From positions 1 to 54,676 of the forward strand of contig JAJYSU010000009.1 of assembly GCA_021793395.1 (NCBI GenBank): a DNA stretch of 54,676 nucleotides, read 5' to 3'. Below, piece by piece: positions 1 through 11,985 of the stretch; within the stretch, counting starts at the first letter, position 1, and every line of letters begins with the position of its first letter. The notes beneath the pieces were generated by a model. The model saw nothing but the letters and a program-made list of their open reading frames with translations, was not told the DNA's origin and made no database searches. Made by a program: the position numbers and the translations under genes. The stretch is from Actinomycetes bacterium (GTDB taxonomy: Bacteria > Actinomycetota > Acidimicrobiia > Acidimicrobiales > RAAP-2).

Positions 1-2
1 AG

Positions 3-812
3 ATCCTCGGCGTCACGGTCTCGCGCCAGGGTGAGCGCATCATCGCCGCCGTGCGCGTCGCAGTCGCTCGTCCCCAGCAGGCCGGTGTTGCCCAAAGCGA
101 CTCGACTGTCGGCGTCGACGTGGGGGTGCGACGACTGGCAACGGTCGCGACCACCAGTGAGGTGATAGGCGAACTCGCTAACCCGAGAGCTCTCGAACAT
201 CGCCTCGCAGAACTGCGTCGGCTCCAACGCCAACGGGCTCGTCGCACCCGCGGCTCGCGACAGTACAAAGAGACCGCCGCCACGATCACGCGACTCCATG
301 CCGAGGTCGCACACCTACGCCGCCACACCATCCACGTCGTCACCACCACCCTCGCCAAGACCCACGGCGTCGTGGTGGTCGAAGGGCTGGATGCGGCGTC
401 ACTGCTGCAACAGAAAGGTCTGCCCGGTGCACGTTCGCGCCGACGTGGGCTCTCGGACGCGGCATTGGGAGAGATCCGTCGTCAGCTTCGCTACAAGTGC
501 CCCTGGTACGGGTCACGTTTGATCGAAGCCGACCGGTTCTTTCCGTCATCCAAGATGTGCCACAAGTGTGGTCACGTCCAGGACATTGGCTGGTCCGAGC
601 ACTGGACCTGTGACGAGTGTTCCTCGTCACACCAGCGCGACGACAATGCCGCCATCAATCTCGCCCGCTGGGCGAGCCTGGGTTCAGTTGGAGCCCCGGT
701 GAAGCGTGGAGCCGAGCGTCAGACTGAGTCTCACTCAGCGGCTGGCGATGACACGCGAAAGGGAAGCCCGACACCTGTCGGGCCGAACAACTCCGTGAGG
801 AGTGCAGCATGA
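3..812 (+). CDS. tnpB: TnpB-type RNA-guided endonuclease (IS605/IS1341-like), 5' end outside window
   Basis: The frame is open from the first bases of the window, so this is the C-terminal part of a TnpB/OrfB protein. Numbering from the GTG at 51, the RuvC-like triad is visible: Asp23 in GVDVG, Glu111 in VVVEGLD, and Asp197/198 in RDDNAAINLA. A zinc ribbon lies between the last two (Cys170, Cys173, Cys187, Cys190). All catalytic landmarks in view are intact. TnpB proteins are RNA-guided DNA nucleases encoded by IS200/IS605 and related elements; the guide RNA usually overlaps the 3' end of the gene. No TnpA transposase is in view, but the left end of the element is missing. The element abuts a sugar kinase gene that lacks its 5' end, so it most likely inserted into that gene. 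Confidence 0.9.
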   Translation: MLGVTVSRQGERIIAAVRVAVARPQQAGVAQSDSTVGVDVGVRRLATVATTSEVIGELANPRALEHRLAELRRLQRQRARRTRGSRQYKETAATITRLHAEVAHLRRHTIHVVTTTLAKTHGVVVVEGLDAASLLQQKGLPGARSRRRGLSDAALGEIRRQLRYKCPWYGSRLIEADRFFPSSKMCHKCGHVQDIGWSEHWTCDECSSSHQRDDNAAINLARWASLGSVGAPVKRGAERQTESHSAAGDDTRKGSPTPVGPNNSVRSAA

Positions 813-840
813 GTGGACTCACTAGAACTCACTCAGTTGC
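720..840 (+). ncRNA. Candidate omega-RNA scaffold and right end of the tnpB element
   Basis: Four small hairpins crowd the end of tnpB and the bases after it: CTGAGT/ACTCAG at 724-738, an 8-bp GCCCGACA/TGTCGGGC at 766-783, ACTCC/GGAGT at 790-803 and TGAGT/ACTCA at 810-821. Known omega-RNAs overlap the tnpB 3' end and fold like this, with the guide starting at the element's right boundary. Kinase-like coding sequence begins at about 841, so I infer the boundary near 840. The RNA itself is an inference from position and folding. Confidence 0.5.
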
Positions 841-849
841 AACGGTGAC

Positions 850-2316
850 GTGATCGGCTACGAAACCCACCCGCTACGTACCGTCGTCGACGCCACCGGC
901 GCCGCGGAGCAGGACGCGACGGAGTGGTGGCGGCTCGTCGGGGCGTCCTCGCGGCGCCTCATCGAGGCGCACGGGGTCACGCGTGGACGCATCCGGGCGG
1001 TCGCGGTAACCGGGCAGTACGCGTCGACCGTGCCCGTGAACGCGAACGGTACCCCCACGGGGCCGTGTCTCACCTGGCTCGACACACGAGGTAAGCCCTA
1101 CAGCCGCCGAGCGGTGGGCGGGCCGCTCCTCGGCTACAACCCCCGCGCGGTCGTTCGCTTCGTGCGCCGCAGTGGTGGCGCGCCCGCCACGTCGGGCGCT
1201 GACCCGATCGGCCACATGCTGTTCCTGCGCGACGAGCGGCCCGAGATCACCGCGGCCACGCGCTGGTTCATGGAACCAGTGGACTACCTGACGATGCGCT
1301 TCAGCGCCACCGCCAGCGCGACGCACGCGTCACGCCTGGCCTCGTGGCTCACCGATAACCGTCATCTGTCACGGCTCGTCTACGACGAGCAACTGGTGAG
1401 CATGGTGGGCCTCGACGTCACGCGCCTCCCGCCCCTCCTGCGCCTGGGCGACGTCGTGGGTACCGTCTGCCCCGAGGCCGCCTCCACCTGCGCGCTCACC
1501 ACCGACGCCCTGGTGATCACGGGCGTGCCTGACCTGCACGCCGCCGCTATGGGCACCGGAGCGACGCGCGACTACGAGACGCACCTCGCCCTCTCGACGA
1601 CCTCCTGGATCAGCTGTCCCGTGCCCGCCAAGAAGACCGACGTGATCCACGCCATTGCCGCCGTCCCGGGTCTCAGTAATGATTCCTACCTGATCGCGAA
1701 CAACCAGGAAACAGGGGCGCGCGCCCTCGAGTGGTTCCAATCGATTGCGGGTGGATCCACGCCGGTGAGCCTGGACGAACTCACGGAACGTGCCGCGCGC
1801 TCGTCCAGCGGCGCGGGTGGCGTGCGCTTCACGCCCTGGCTGGCCGGTGAGCGCTCACCAATCGACGACAAGAGCCTGCGCGCGGGGTTCGCCCACCTTA
1901 CGACGACCACCACCACGGGCGACCTCGTCCGCGCCGTGCTGGAAGGCGTCGCCGCGAACAGCGCGTGGCTCTTCTCCCACGTCGAACGCTTCGCCGGCGT
2001 ACGTCTCGACGACGTACGCCTGCTGGGCGGTGGGGCCCAGAGTGACCTGTGGTGCCAGATCTTCGCCGATACCCTCGAGCGACGCGTACGACGCGTGCAC
2101 TCACCGCTGCTGGCCCAGGTGCGCGGAGTCACGCGACTAGCCGCCGCCGCCCTGACCGGGGACGACGTACGCGAGATCGCCCGCCGAGTGGGTGACGACC
2201 TCTTCGAGCCCCGCGCCGACGAGGCGGAGCGCAGCCGCGCGCGCGTCCGCGCCCTTCGCGCGTCGGCGCGCCACGCCCGTCGGCGCCGCGAGCGCGCGTG
2301 GAGAGGCGTATCGTGA
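850..2316 (+). pseudogene. FGGY-family carbohydrate kinase, 5'-truncated by the tnpB element
   Basis: Most of an FGGY kinase (xylulokinase/gluconokinase-like) is present: the GAAEQD motif near residue 20, VTGQY with LTWLDTRG near 55-80, and the C-terminal GGGAQSD motif of the actin-like ATPase fold near 395. The family's N-terminal strand with the phosphate-binding DxGT loop, roughly 25-30 residues, is absent. In-frame kinase-like residues (NGD) extend back to about 841 and then meet element sequence, with a stop at 823-825. The GTG at 850 has no clear ribosome binding site. The remaining protein should not bind ATP normally, so I call it a disrupted gene. It ends 26 nt before the acyl-CoA dehydrogenase, which may have shared its transcript. 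The substrate cannot be told from sequence. Confidence 0.8.
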
Positions 2317-2342
2317 GACGCGAGGCCACCACGAGGAGTGTC

Positions 2343-3572
2343 ATGCCCTACCAGTTCAGCGACCGAGGGGTCGAGATTCACGACGCCGTGCGTCGATTCA
2401 TGGACCACGTCGTCTACCCGGCCGAGGAGACCTACTACGCCCAACTGGAGGACGTGGGCGCCGACGGTTATCCCCCCATCCTCGACCGACTCAAGTCCGC
2501 CGCGCTGGAACGAGGGCTCTGGAACCTGTTTCTTCCCCACCTGCGCACCGACAGTCCCGGCACCCCGTTGTCGAACCTGGACTACGCCCCGGTCTCCGAG
2601 TTACTCGGCCGGGTCGGTTTCGCCCCCGAGGTACTGAACTGCAACGCTCCCGACACCGGCAACATGGAGATCCTGAGCCTCTACGGCTCCGAACGGGTGA
2701 AGGAGCAATGGCTGGAGCCACTGCTGGCGGGGGAGATTCGCAGCGCCTTCTCGATGACCGAGCCCGACGTCGCGTCCTCGGACGCGACGAACATCGGACT
2801 GACAATCGAACGCGACGGGGACCAGTACGTGCTGAACGGGCGCAAGTGGTTCTCCTCGGGCGCGCGAGCGGCACGCTGTCGCGTGCTCATCGTCATGGGT
2901 AAGACCAATCCCGACGCCTCCCGCCACCTCCAGCAGTCGATGGTGGTCGTGCCACGTGACACCCCAGGCGTCGAACTCGGGATGGATCCCCACGTCTTCG
3001 GCTACGCCGAACGCGGCGGCCATCCCGAGATCATCTACCGCGACGTTCGCGTCCCCGTCGACAACCTGCTCGGGGAGGAGGGAGGTGGCTTCGCGATCGC
3101 CCAAGCTCGTCTCGGGCCCGGACGTATCCACCACTGCATGCGATCGATTGGCGTCGCGGAGCGCGCCCTCGACCTCATGGTGACGCGCTCGCTCGAACGG
3201 TCCACGTTCGGCTCCAGCCTCGCGCGCAAGGGGGTCATTCAGGACTGGATCGCCGAGTCGCGCATCGAGATCGACATGGCTCGCGAGTACGTCCTGCACA
3301 CCGCCCACCTCATGGACACCGTGGGTAACCGAGCAGCGGCCAGCGCCATCGCGGGCATCAAGGTGGCGGTTCCCAACATGGCGCTGCGCGTCATCGACCG
3401 TGCTATTCAGGTGCACGGTGCGGCAGGGGTCACCCAGTTCTACCCACTCGCCCAGATGTACGCACACCAGCGTACGTTGCGCATAGCCGACGGTCCCGAC
3501 GAGGTCCACAAGATGACCATCGCGCGCCGCGAGATCATGAAGCACCAGCCGGACTTCTCGCTGCGGGGCTGA
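2343..3572 (+). CDS. Acyl-CoA dehydrogenase family protein (ACAD10/11-like)
   Basis: A 409-residue flavoprotein that should oxidise an acyl-CoA to the trans-2-enoyl-CoA and pass electrons to ETF. The order is as expected: N-terminal helical domain, middle beta domain with AFSMTEPDVASSD near residue 133, and C-terminal helical domain with QVHGAAG and RIADGPDEVHK near 355-390. The last motif is typical of the ACAD10/ACAD11-like branch, which handles unusual acyl chains. I chose the ATG at 2343 because GAGGAG sits just upstream (2333-2338) and the homology begins there; an in-frame start at 2298 would overlap the kinase end. It follows the truncated FGGY kinase closely. The stop codon directly abuts the stop of the convergent membrane protein gene, with no bases between. 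The exact acyl substrate is unknown. Confidence 0.88.
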   Translation: MPYQFSDRGVEIHDAVRRFMDHVVYPAEETYYAQLEDVGADGYPPILDRLKSAALERGLWNLFLPHLRTDSPGTPLSNLDYAPVSELLGRVGFAPEVLNCNAPDTGNMEILSLYGSERVKEQWLEPLLAGEIRSAFSMTEPDVASSDATNIGLTIERDGDQYVLNGRKWFSSGARAARCRVLIVMGKTNPDASRHLQQSMVVVPRDTPGVELGMDPHVFGYAERGGHPEIIYRDVRVPVDNLLGEEGGGFAIAQARLGPGRIHHCMRSIGVAERALDLMVTRSLERSTFGSSLARKGVIQDWIAESRIEIDMAREYVLHTAHLMDTVGNRAAASAIAGIKVAVPNMALRVIDRAIQVHGAAGVTQFYPLAQMYAHQRTLRIADGPDEVHKMTIARREIMKHQPDFSLRG

Positions 3573-4193
3573 TCAGGCGACCGACACGTCCTCGCCGGCG
3601 TGATCGGTACCCGTCCCACGGTGGCGCCAGTCAGCCAGTACCGCGATCACGCCGCTCACGGCGCCCGACAACGCACTGCCCACCAACGCGGCCCACAGGT
3701 GCGCACCCACGTAGTAGGCGACCCACAACGCCGAACCGACGGCGCTGACCAGCCACGATCCGGCCGACACGCCCGTCGAGCCCGGCGTGCGCACGAGGTC
3801 CCACAGTTGGGGGGCGCGCATTAGGACCATGGCGGCACCCATTCCGTACACACCCGCGGACCAGCCCCACGCGAGAGCCGGCGCGACTCCGAACGCTCCC
3901 ACGAAGAGCGCGGCGCGCCACAGGAGTCGCACGTGCCGCTGGGGGGCGAGGTGCGTCACGATACCGAGCTGCAACGGCAACAGAAGCGCGCTACCCACCG
4001 CCAGCACCCACGAGCGCACGTCGACGCCGTAGATGACCCAGAAGACGCCCATGTAGGCAAAAATCAACCAGGTTCCCAGGGAGACGCCCTCCACGCCGCG
4101 CGTGCGCACACGCCGATACTGCACGAGTGCGCTCACCACGCCCGCGGTGGCCGCAATCCAACCCAGCCACCGACTCGCCAGGACGAAACTCAC
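3573..4193 (-). CDS. Seven-helix membrane protein with two PQ-loop/SWEET-like repeats
   Basis: A 206-residue, very hydrophobic protein. It reads as two copies of the MtN3/PQ-loop three-helix unit: one at about residues 10-60 (VQYRR, then SLGTWLIFAYMGVFW) and one at about 120-175 (RAPQLWDLV, then SAGSWLVSAVGSALW), joined by extra helices. Bacterial SemiSWEETs normally carry a single unit of about 90 residues and work as dimers, so this resembles the duplicated eukaryotic SWEET or PQ-loop layout. Only the second repeat keeps the PQ dipeptide. The GTG at 4193 is preceded by TATCGT (4200-4205) and 6 nt, suggesting a leaderless start within the 21-bp gap after leuA; read-through from leuA is also possible. 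A sugar or amino-acid carrier role is plausible but not shown. Confidence 0.7.
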   Translation of the reverse strand: MSFVLASRWLGWIAATAGVVSALVQYRRVRTRGVEGVSLGTWLIFAYMGVFWVIYGVDVRSWVLAVGSALLLPLQLGIVTHLAPQRHVRLLWRAALFVGAFGVAPALAWGWSAGVYGMGAAMVLMRAPQLWDLVRTPGSTGVSAGSWLVSAVGSALWVAYYVGAHLWAALVGSALSGAVSGVIAVLADWRHRGTGTDHAGEDVSVA

Positions 4194-4214
4194 CTCCCCA
4201 CGATACGGTCGCCG

Positions 4215-5960
<1,746 letters not shown>

Positions 5961-5970
5961 TCAACCCGCC

Positions 5971-6009
5971 CTACTCCAGCAGCAGCCCGTCGTGTTCGCC
6001 GATAGTCAC
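5971..6009 (-). CDS. Leucine leader peptide (attenuation)
   Basis: A 12-codon frame encoding MTIGEHDGLLLE, with three consecutive CTG leucine codons just before the stop and the terminator hairpin 24 nt further on. Ribosome stalling at the Leu codons when Leu-tRNA is scarce would favour the antiterminator and let transcription reach leuA. I chose the GTG at 6009 rather than the adjacent one at 6012 because the -10 box TAAGAT ends exactly 6 nt upstream, which places transcription start on the start codon. The ilv leader has the same geometry. The peptide is too short for ordinary gene calling, but the context is strong. Confidence 0.8.
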   Translation of the reverse strand: MTIGEHDGLLLE

Positions 6010-6015
6010 CACCCC

Positions 6016-6043
6016 ATCTTATCGTCGTTTTGCCGTATGTCGA
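6016..6043 (-). promoter_or_regulatory. Promoter of the leu leader
   Basis: Read on the minus strand, TCGACA (-35, 6038-6043), a 16-bp spacer and TAAGAT (-10, 6016-6021) are followed by 6 nt and the leader GTG. The predicted transcript is leaderless. Confidence 0.6.
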
Positions 6044-6690
6044 GTGGGTACACAGAGCGAGATAGTCGTCACGTGAACGCTCTCTTCAACCTCACGCACC
6101 CCCGCCGCGCGCAAGGCGACCACTCTCGTCTCGCACCCGACGAGATTTCCCCCTCGAGGCTCTCGCCCCGACGGTGCCCACGAGCGGCCACGGCAGGGGC
6201 TGACTCGGGCCAGTCGCGCGACGCGACCACGGCAGCGCCGACTGCGACAGAGCCGGCCGAGACTGAGCCGGCCGGGCAGGGGGAAGACGCGCGATGACTC
6301 GGCGGTCCACCACGAGGTGGTGCTGGGAATCTCACCGGGGGCCGCGCCCCGGGGCTCGACGGCTCCTCCTACGTGCCACGAAGACATGACCCTCTCGCCT
6401 AGGGAGGCCGTGACACGAAGGGGCTGGTACTACCCCGCGTGGCGAGGTACGGACGACCCTCTGTCGCGTCGCGTCGCGCCGTGTCCGTGTCCGTGTCCGC
6501 GTCCGTGTCCGTGACGGTACGTCGCCACGGGCGTCGCTCACGTTCGTGCTGACGTAGCGAGGGGTCCGAGCGCCACTCTCGTACCCACGACGACTCTCGA
6601 CAGCCCCAGTCGCCTGTCCCCGCGAGGGGTGCGGCACGGCGCAACGAGCACGTGAACCACGCGAGGTCCTACGCGGTAAGGTTGATTCTC
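6044..6690. other. Intergenic stretch of about 650 bp without a convincing gene
   Basis: Open frames here are arginine- and proline-rich and resemble no family I know. The stretch is full of short inverted repeats, for example CCACC/GGTGG near 6306-6319 and CCGGGG/CCCCGG near 6337-6355, and it holds the hexanucleotide repeat listed separately. It may be remains of a lost mobile element, but I cannot identify one. Confidence 0.5.
6481..6510. repeat. Hexanucleotide tandem repeat (GTGTCC, 5 units)
   Basis: Units GTGTCC at 6481, 6487, 6493 and 6505, with a GCGTCC variant at 6499. The run is preceded by GTCGC triplication near 6465-6478. It lies between the leu promoter and the small membrane protein gene. 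Confidence 0.8.
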
Positions 6691-6843
6691 GTGAGCCTCT
6701 TCAAAATGCTGTTCAAGTTGATGATCATCCTGCTCGTCGGGGCCGCGGTTGCCGGTCTCGTCACCATGGCGCGACGCTCGCGCGATGACGAGACCGTCTC
6801 ATTCGACCAGTGGCCCGACGTGCCGGAGAATACCGCCGCCTAG
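6691..6843 (+). CDS. Small single-pass membrane protein (50 aa), function unknown
   Basis: One hydrophobic helix (about residues 5-28) is followed by basic residues (MARRSRDD) and an acidic tail containing FDQWPDVP, so the N-terminus forms the anchor and the tail is probably cytoplasmic. Tiny proteins with one helix and a (D)xWPxVP-like tail occur in actinobacteria, without assigned function as far as I know. I chose the GTG at 6691 because TAAGGT (6677-6682) lies 8 nt upstream, suggesting a nearly leaderless mRNA. A longer in-frame start at 6652 has weaker support. It stands alone, 66 bp before the aldo/keto reductase. Confidence 0.55.
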   Translation: MSLFKMLFKLMIILLVGAAVAGLVTMARRSRDDETVSFDQWPDVPENTAA

Positions 6844-6909
6844 CCTCGCGATGGCCGCGCCCGCGTGGCGCCACCTCCCCTGATGTAGCCGACGACGAAG
6901 GATGGCACT

Positions 6910-7896
6910 ATGACGACAATGGAGTATCGACACCTAGGACGATCGGGCCTACAGGTCAGCGTTCTCTCTCTCGGCAGTTGGGTGACTTTCGCCAACGAGG
7001 ATCAGATCGCCAACGCCGCGCTCGCCGCCGAGTGCATGAGCGCGGCCAAGGACGCGGGCGTGAACTTCTTCGACAACGCCGAGGCCTACGCGGGCGGCGA
7101 ATCGGAGCGAGTGATGGGTGCGGCTCTGCGTGACCTCGGATGGTCCCGCCACGAGTACGTCGTGTCCACCAAGTTGTTCTGGGGCATACACGATCAGATC
7201 AACATGAAGAACACGCTCAATCGCAAGTACCTCACCCAGGCGATCGACGGTTCGCTCGAGCGTTTTGGCCTCGACTTTGTCGACCTCGTCTTCTGCCACC
7301 GGCCCGATCCGCACACCCCGATCGAGGAAACGGTCTGGGCGATGAGCGACATGGTCACCGCCGGCAAGGCGCTCTACTGGGGCACGTCGGAGTGGAGCGC
7401 GGACGAGATTCGCGCCGCCTACGAGATTGCCGAGCGCCACCACCTCCACAAGCCGGTGATGGAACAGCCCCAGTACAACCTGCTCTGGCGCACGCGCGTC
7501 GAACAGGAGTACCGACGACTCTACGAGGACATCGGACTAGGCACGACTATTTGGTCGCCTCTGGCCTCGGGACTCTTGACGGGCAAGTACCTCCACGGGG
7601 TTCCCGAGGGCTCGCGTGCCACGCTGCCGGGTTACGAGTGGCTGCGCGAGATGCTCACCGATAAGGGACGCAACGAGATGGTCGCCCAGTTCAAGGTCGT
7701 CGCCGACGAACTCGCAATCACCCTGAGTCAACTCTCGCTCGCGTGGTGCGCCAAGAACCCTCACGTCTCCACGGTCATCACCGGGGCGTCGAGCGCCGCC
7801 CAAGTTCACGAGAACATGACCGCTCTCGACGCGATGGAACTACTCACCCCCGACGTCATGGAGCGACTCGACCTCATCACGTTGAACGCGGCGTAG
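6910..7896 (+). CDS. Aldo/keto reductase (Kv-beta-like branch)
   Basis: A 328-residue NADPH-dependent oxidoreductase of the (beta/alpha)8 aldo/keto reductase family. The catalytic tetrad is complete: Asp55 and Tyr60 (FFDNAEAY), Lys88 (STKLF) and His130 (FCHRPDP). The [12 protein letters not shown] segment near residue 215 and the absence of insertions place it with the Kv-channel beta subunit-like/YghZ group, whose members reduce aldehydes such as methylglyoxal. The ATG at 6910 has GAAGGA about 7 nt upstream. The last codons and stop are part of a 14-bp sequence repeated 21 bp later (7883-7896 and 7904-7917). A strong hairpin follows. The physiological substrate is unknown. Confidence 0.88.
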   Translation: MTTMEYRHLGRSGLQVSVLSLGSWVTFANEDQIANAALAAECMSAAKDAGVNFFDNAEAYAGGESERVMGAALRDLGWSRHEYVVSTKLFWGIHDQINMKNTLNRKYLTQAIDGSLERFGLDFVDLVFCHRPDPHTPIEETVWAMSDMVTAGKALYWGTSEWSADEIRAAYEIAERHHLHKPVMEQPQYNLLWRTRVEQEYRRLYEDIGLGTTIWSPLASGLLTGKYLHGVPEGSRATLPGYEWLREMLTDKGRNEMVAQFKVVADELAITLSQLSLAWCAKNPHVSTVITGASSAAQVHENMTALDAMELLTPDVMERLDLITLNAA

Positions 7897-7920
7897 ATCG
7901 CGCTGAACGCGGCGTAGCGC

Positions 7921-7967
7921 CACCGTCGCACGGAACACGCTCGCGGCGCGTGTTCCGTGCGACGGTG
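7921..7967. terminator. Bidirectional 20-bp hairpin terminator between convergent genes
   Basis: A perfect 20-bp inverted repeat (arms 7921-7940 and 7948-7967) with a 7-nt loop sits between the aldo/keto reductase stop and the serA stop, the right arm ending one base before the serA stop codon. There is no T-run on either side, so it may act as a transcript end-protecting or transcription-blocking stem. Confidence 0.75.
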
Positions 7968-9542
7968 TCAGCGCAACGTAATCAAGTGAATGTCGTCAAT
8001 ACCGTCAGTGTCGCGCAGTCGGCTAATCACCGAACCGGGCGTGGGTGAGGTTGTCGACAGCACCATGAGTGCCGTTCCCTTTCGCGGATCGGGGCCCACG
8101 GCCATCGACGCGATGGACACGCCCGCCTCACCGAGAGCGACACCCACCACACCGATCATCCCGGGCCGGTCGTCGTTACGCACGACCAGCATCGAGGTCG
8201 TGGGCGGGATTTCGACACTGTGCCCGTCGACCGAGACGATGCGCGTCTCCACGCGAGTACCAATTGTCATCACCGTACCGGATACCGCATGGTCCCCCGA
8301 ATGCACGGTGATGAGATTCACGTACTCCGGCGACTCCACCGTCGAGGCCTCGCCCCAGGTCAGGCCGTGCTCGGCGGCGAGCTGAGGCGCGTTGACGAAG
8401 GACACCCCGTCATGACCCGTCGAACTAAGCAGTCCCTTGAGCGCGCAGAGTGTCAGAATCTTCGTCCCGGCACCCGCCAATTCCCCCTGGTAGATCACCT
8501 CGAGGTCCGCGGGACGACCATCCAAGAGGCCACCGATAAAGCGCCCGAGGATCTCGGCCACCCCCATGAAGGGCCGCACCACGTTGGAGACCTCGCCGGC
8601 CGCGACGTTGACCGCGAAGGGAACGAAGTCCCCCTCCAGCGCCAACTGCACCTGTTCGGCGATGGCCACGCCCGCTTTGTCCTGCGCCTCGGTCGTCGAC
8701 GCGCCCAGGTGCGGCACCGCCACCACCGAGGGCATCGCCACCAACGGCGAGCCCGTCGCCGGCTCCTTCGCGAAGACGTCCAGTGCGGCTCCGTGCACGT
8801 GGCCGCGGCTGATCGCGTCGGCCAGAGCGTCCTCGTCGATGAGACCACCGCGCGACGCGTTGATGATCCGCACGCCCACCTTGGTCTGGGCGAGTCGCTC
8901 GGCGCTCAGGATGTTGAGGGTCTCCTTGGTCTTCGGAAGGTGAATCGTAATGAAGTCACTTCGCGCGAGCAACGTGTCCAGGTCGGTAAGCGTCACGCCC
9001 ATACGCCGAGCACGCTCTTCCGAGACGTAGGGGTCGTAGGCGACCAGGTTCATTCCAAAAGCCAGCGCCCGCTGGGCGACGAGAGCACCAATCTTGCCGA
9101 GTCCGATGATCCCCAGCGTCTTGGCGTAGATCTCGACCCCGCCCCACTTCGAGCGCTCCCACTTACCATCGCGCAACGCCGCATTAGCCTGCGGAATGTT
9201 GCGGGCCTGAGCGAGCAACAGAGCGATCGTGTGCTCCGCCGCGGAGACAATGTTCGATTGCGGGGCGTTGACGACCATGACGCCCAGTTCGGTCGCGCGC
9301 GCGACGTCCACGTTATCCAGACCAATTCCGGCACGACCCACCACGATGAGGTCGGTCCCCGCCTCCAGGGTCGCGGCGTCGACCTGAGTGGCGGAGCGGA
9401 TGATCAACGCGTGCGCACCGCGTACCGCGGTGAGCAACTCGGCGGGCGACAGTCCCGTGCGTACGTCCACCTCGTGGCCCGCCTCGCGCAACTGGGCCAG
9501 TCCGGACTCGGCTATCTCCTCGGTCACCAGAACTCTCGACAC
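7968..9542 (-). CDS. serA: D-3-phosphoglycerate dehydrogenase (long, ACT-containing)
   Basis: Oxidises 3-phosphoglycerate to 3-phosphohydroxypyruvate with NAD+, the entry step to serine. At 524 residues it is the long type 1 form: substrate- and nucleotide-binding domains with GLGKIG at 148-152, catalytic Arg231 (NASRGG), Glu260 and His278 (PHLGAS), then the intervening ASB domain (about 315-445) and a C-terminal ACT domain (about 450-524) that senses serine. The GTG start at 9542 has an AAAGGGAGAG sequence upstream. It follows the aspC-like gene with a 49-bp gap on the same strand and may be co-transcribed. serC, the next enzyme of the pathway, lies close by on the opposite strand. Confidence 0.96.
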   Translation of the reverse strand: MSRVLVTEEIAESGLAQLREAGHEVDVRTGLSPAELLTAVRGAHALIIRSATQVDAATLEAGTDLIVVGRAGIGLDNVDVARATELGVMVVNAPQSNIVSAAEHTIALLLAQARNIPQANAALRDGKWERSKWGGVEIYAKTLGIIGLGKIGALVAQRALAFGMNLVAYDPYVSEERARRMGVTLTDLDTLLARSDFITIHLPKTKETLNILSAERLAQTKVGVRIINASRGGLIDEDALADAISRGHVHGAALDVFAKEPATGSPLVAMPSVVAVPHLGASTTEAQDKAGVAIAEQVQLALEGDFVPFAVNVAAGEVSNVVRPFMGVAEILGRFIGGLLDGRPADLEVIYQGELAGAGTKILTLCALKGLLSSTGHDGVSFVNAPQLAAEHGLTWGEASTVESPEYVNLITVHSGDHAVSGTVMTIGTRVETRIVSVDGHSVEIPPTTSMLVVRNDDRPGMIGVVGVALGEAGVSIASMAVGPDPRKGTALMVLSTTSPTPGSVISRLRDTDGIDDIHLITLR

Positions 9543-9591
9543 CGCTCTCCCTTTCGTTTGGTCCCCTCAGGCTAGGGGAAGGTTCCTCACC

Positions 9592-11949
<2,358 letters not shown>

Positions 11950-11985
11950 CCGCTCGCCCACTCCACGAGTAAGTCCGACACGCCG

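Noticed and set aside
2298-2342. Upstream start for the acyl-CoA dehydrogenase
   Set aside because: It overlaps the kinase end and adds Arg-rich residues outside family homology. GAGGAG points to the ATG at 2343.
1686-2540. 284-codon minus-strand open frame
   Set aside because: It overlaps the kinase and the acyl-CoA dehydrogenase and is rich in Arg and Ser without motifs.
8220-9575. 451-codon open frame on the plus strand
   Set aside because: Antisense to serA, which has complete catalytic and ACT domains. The frame has shadow-type composition.
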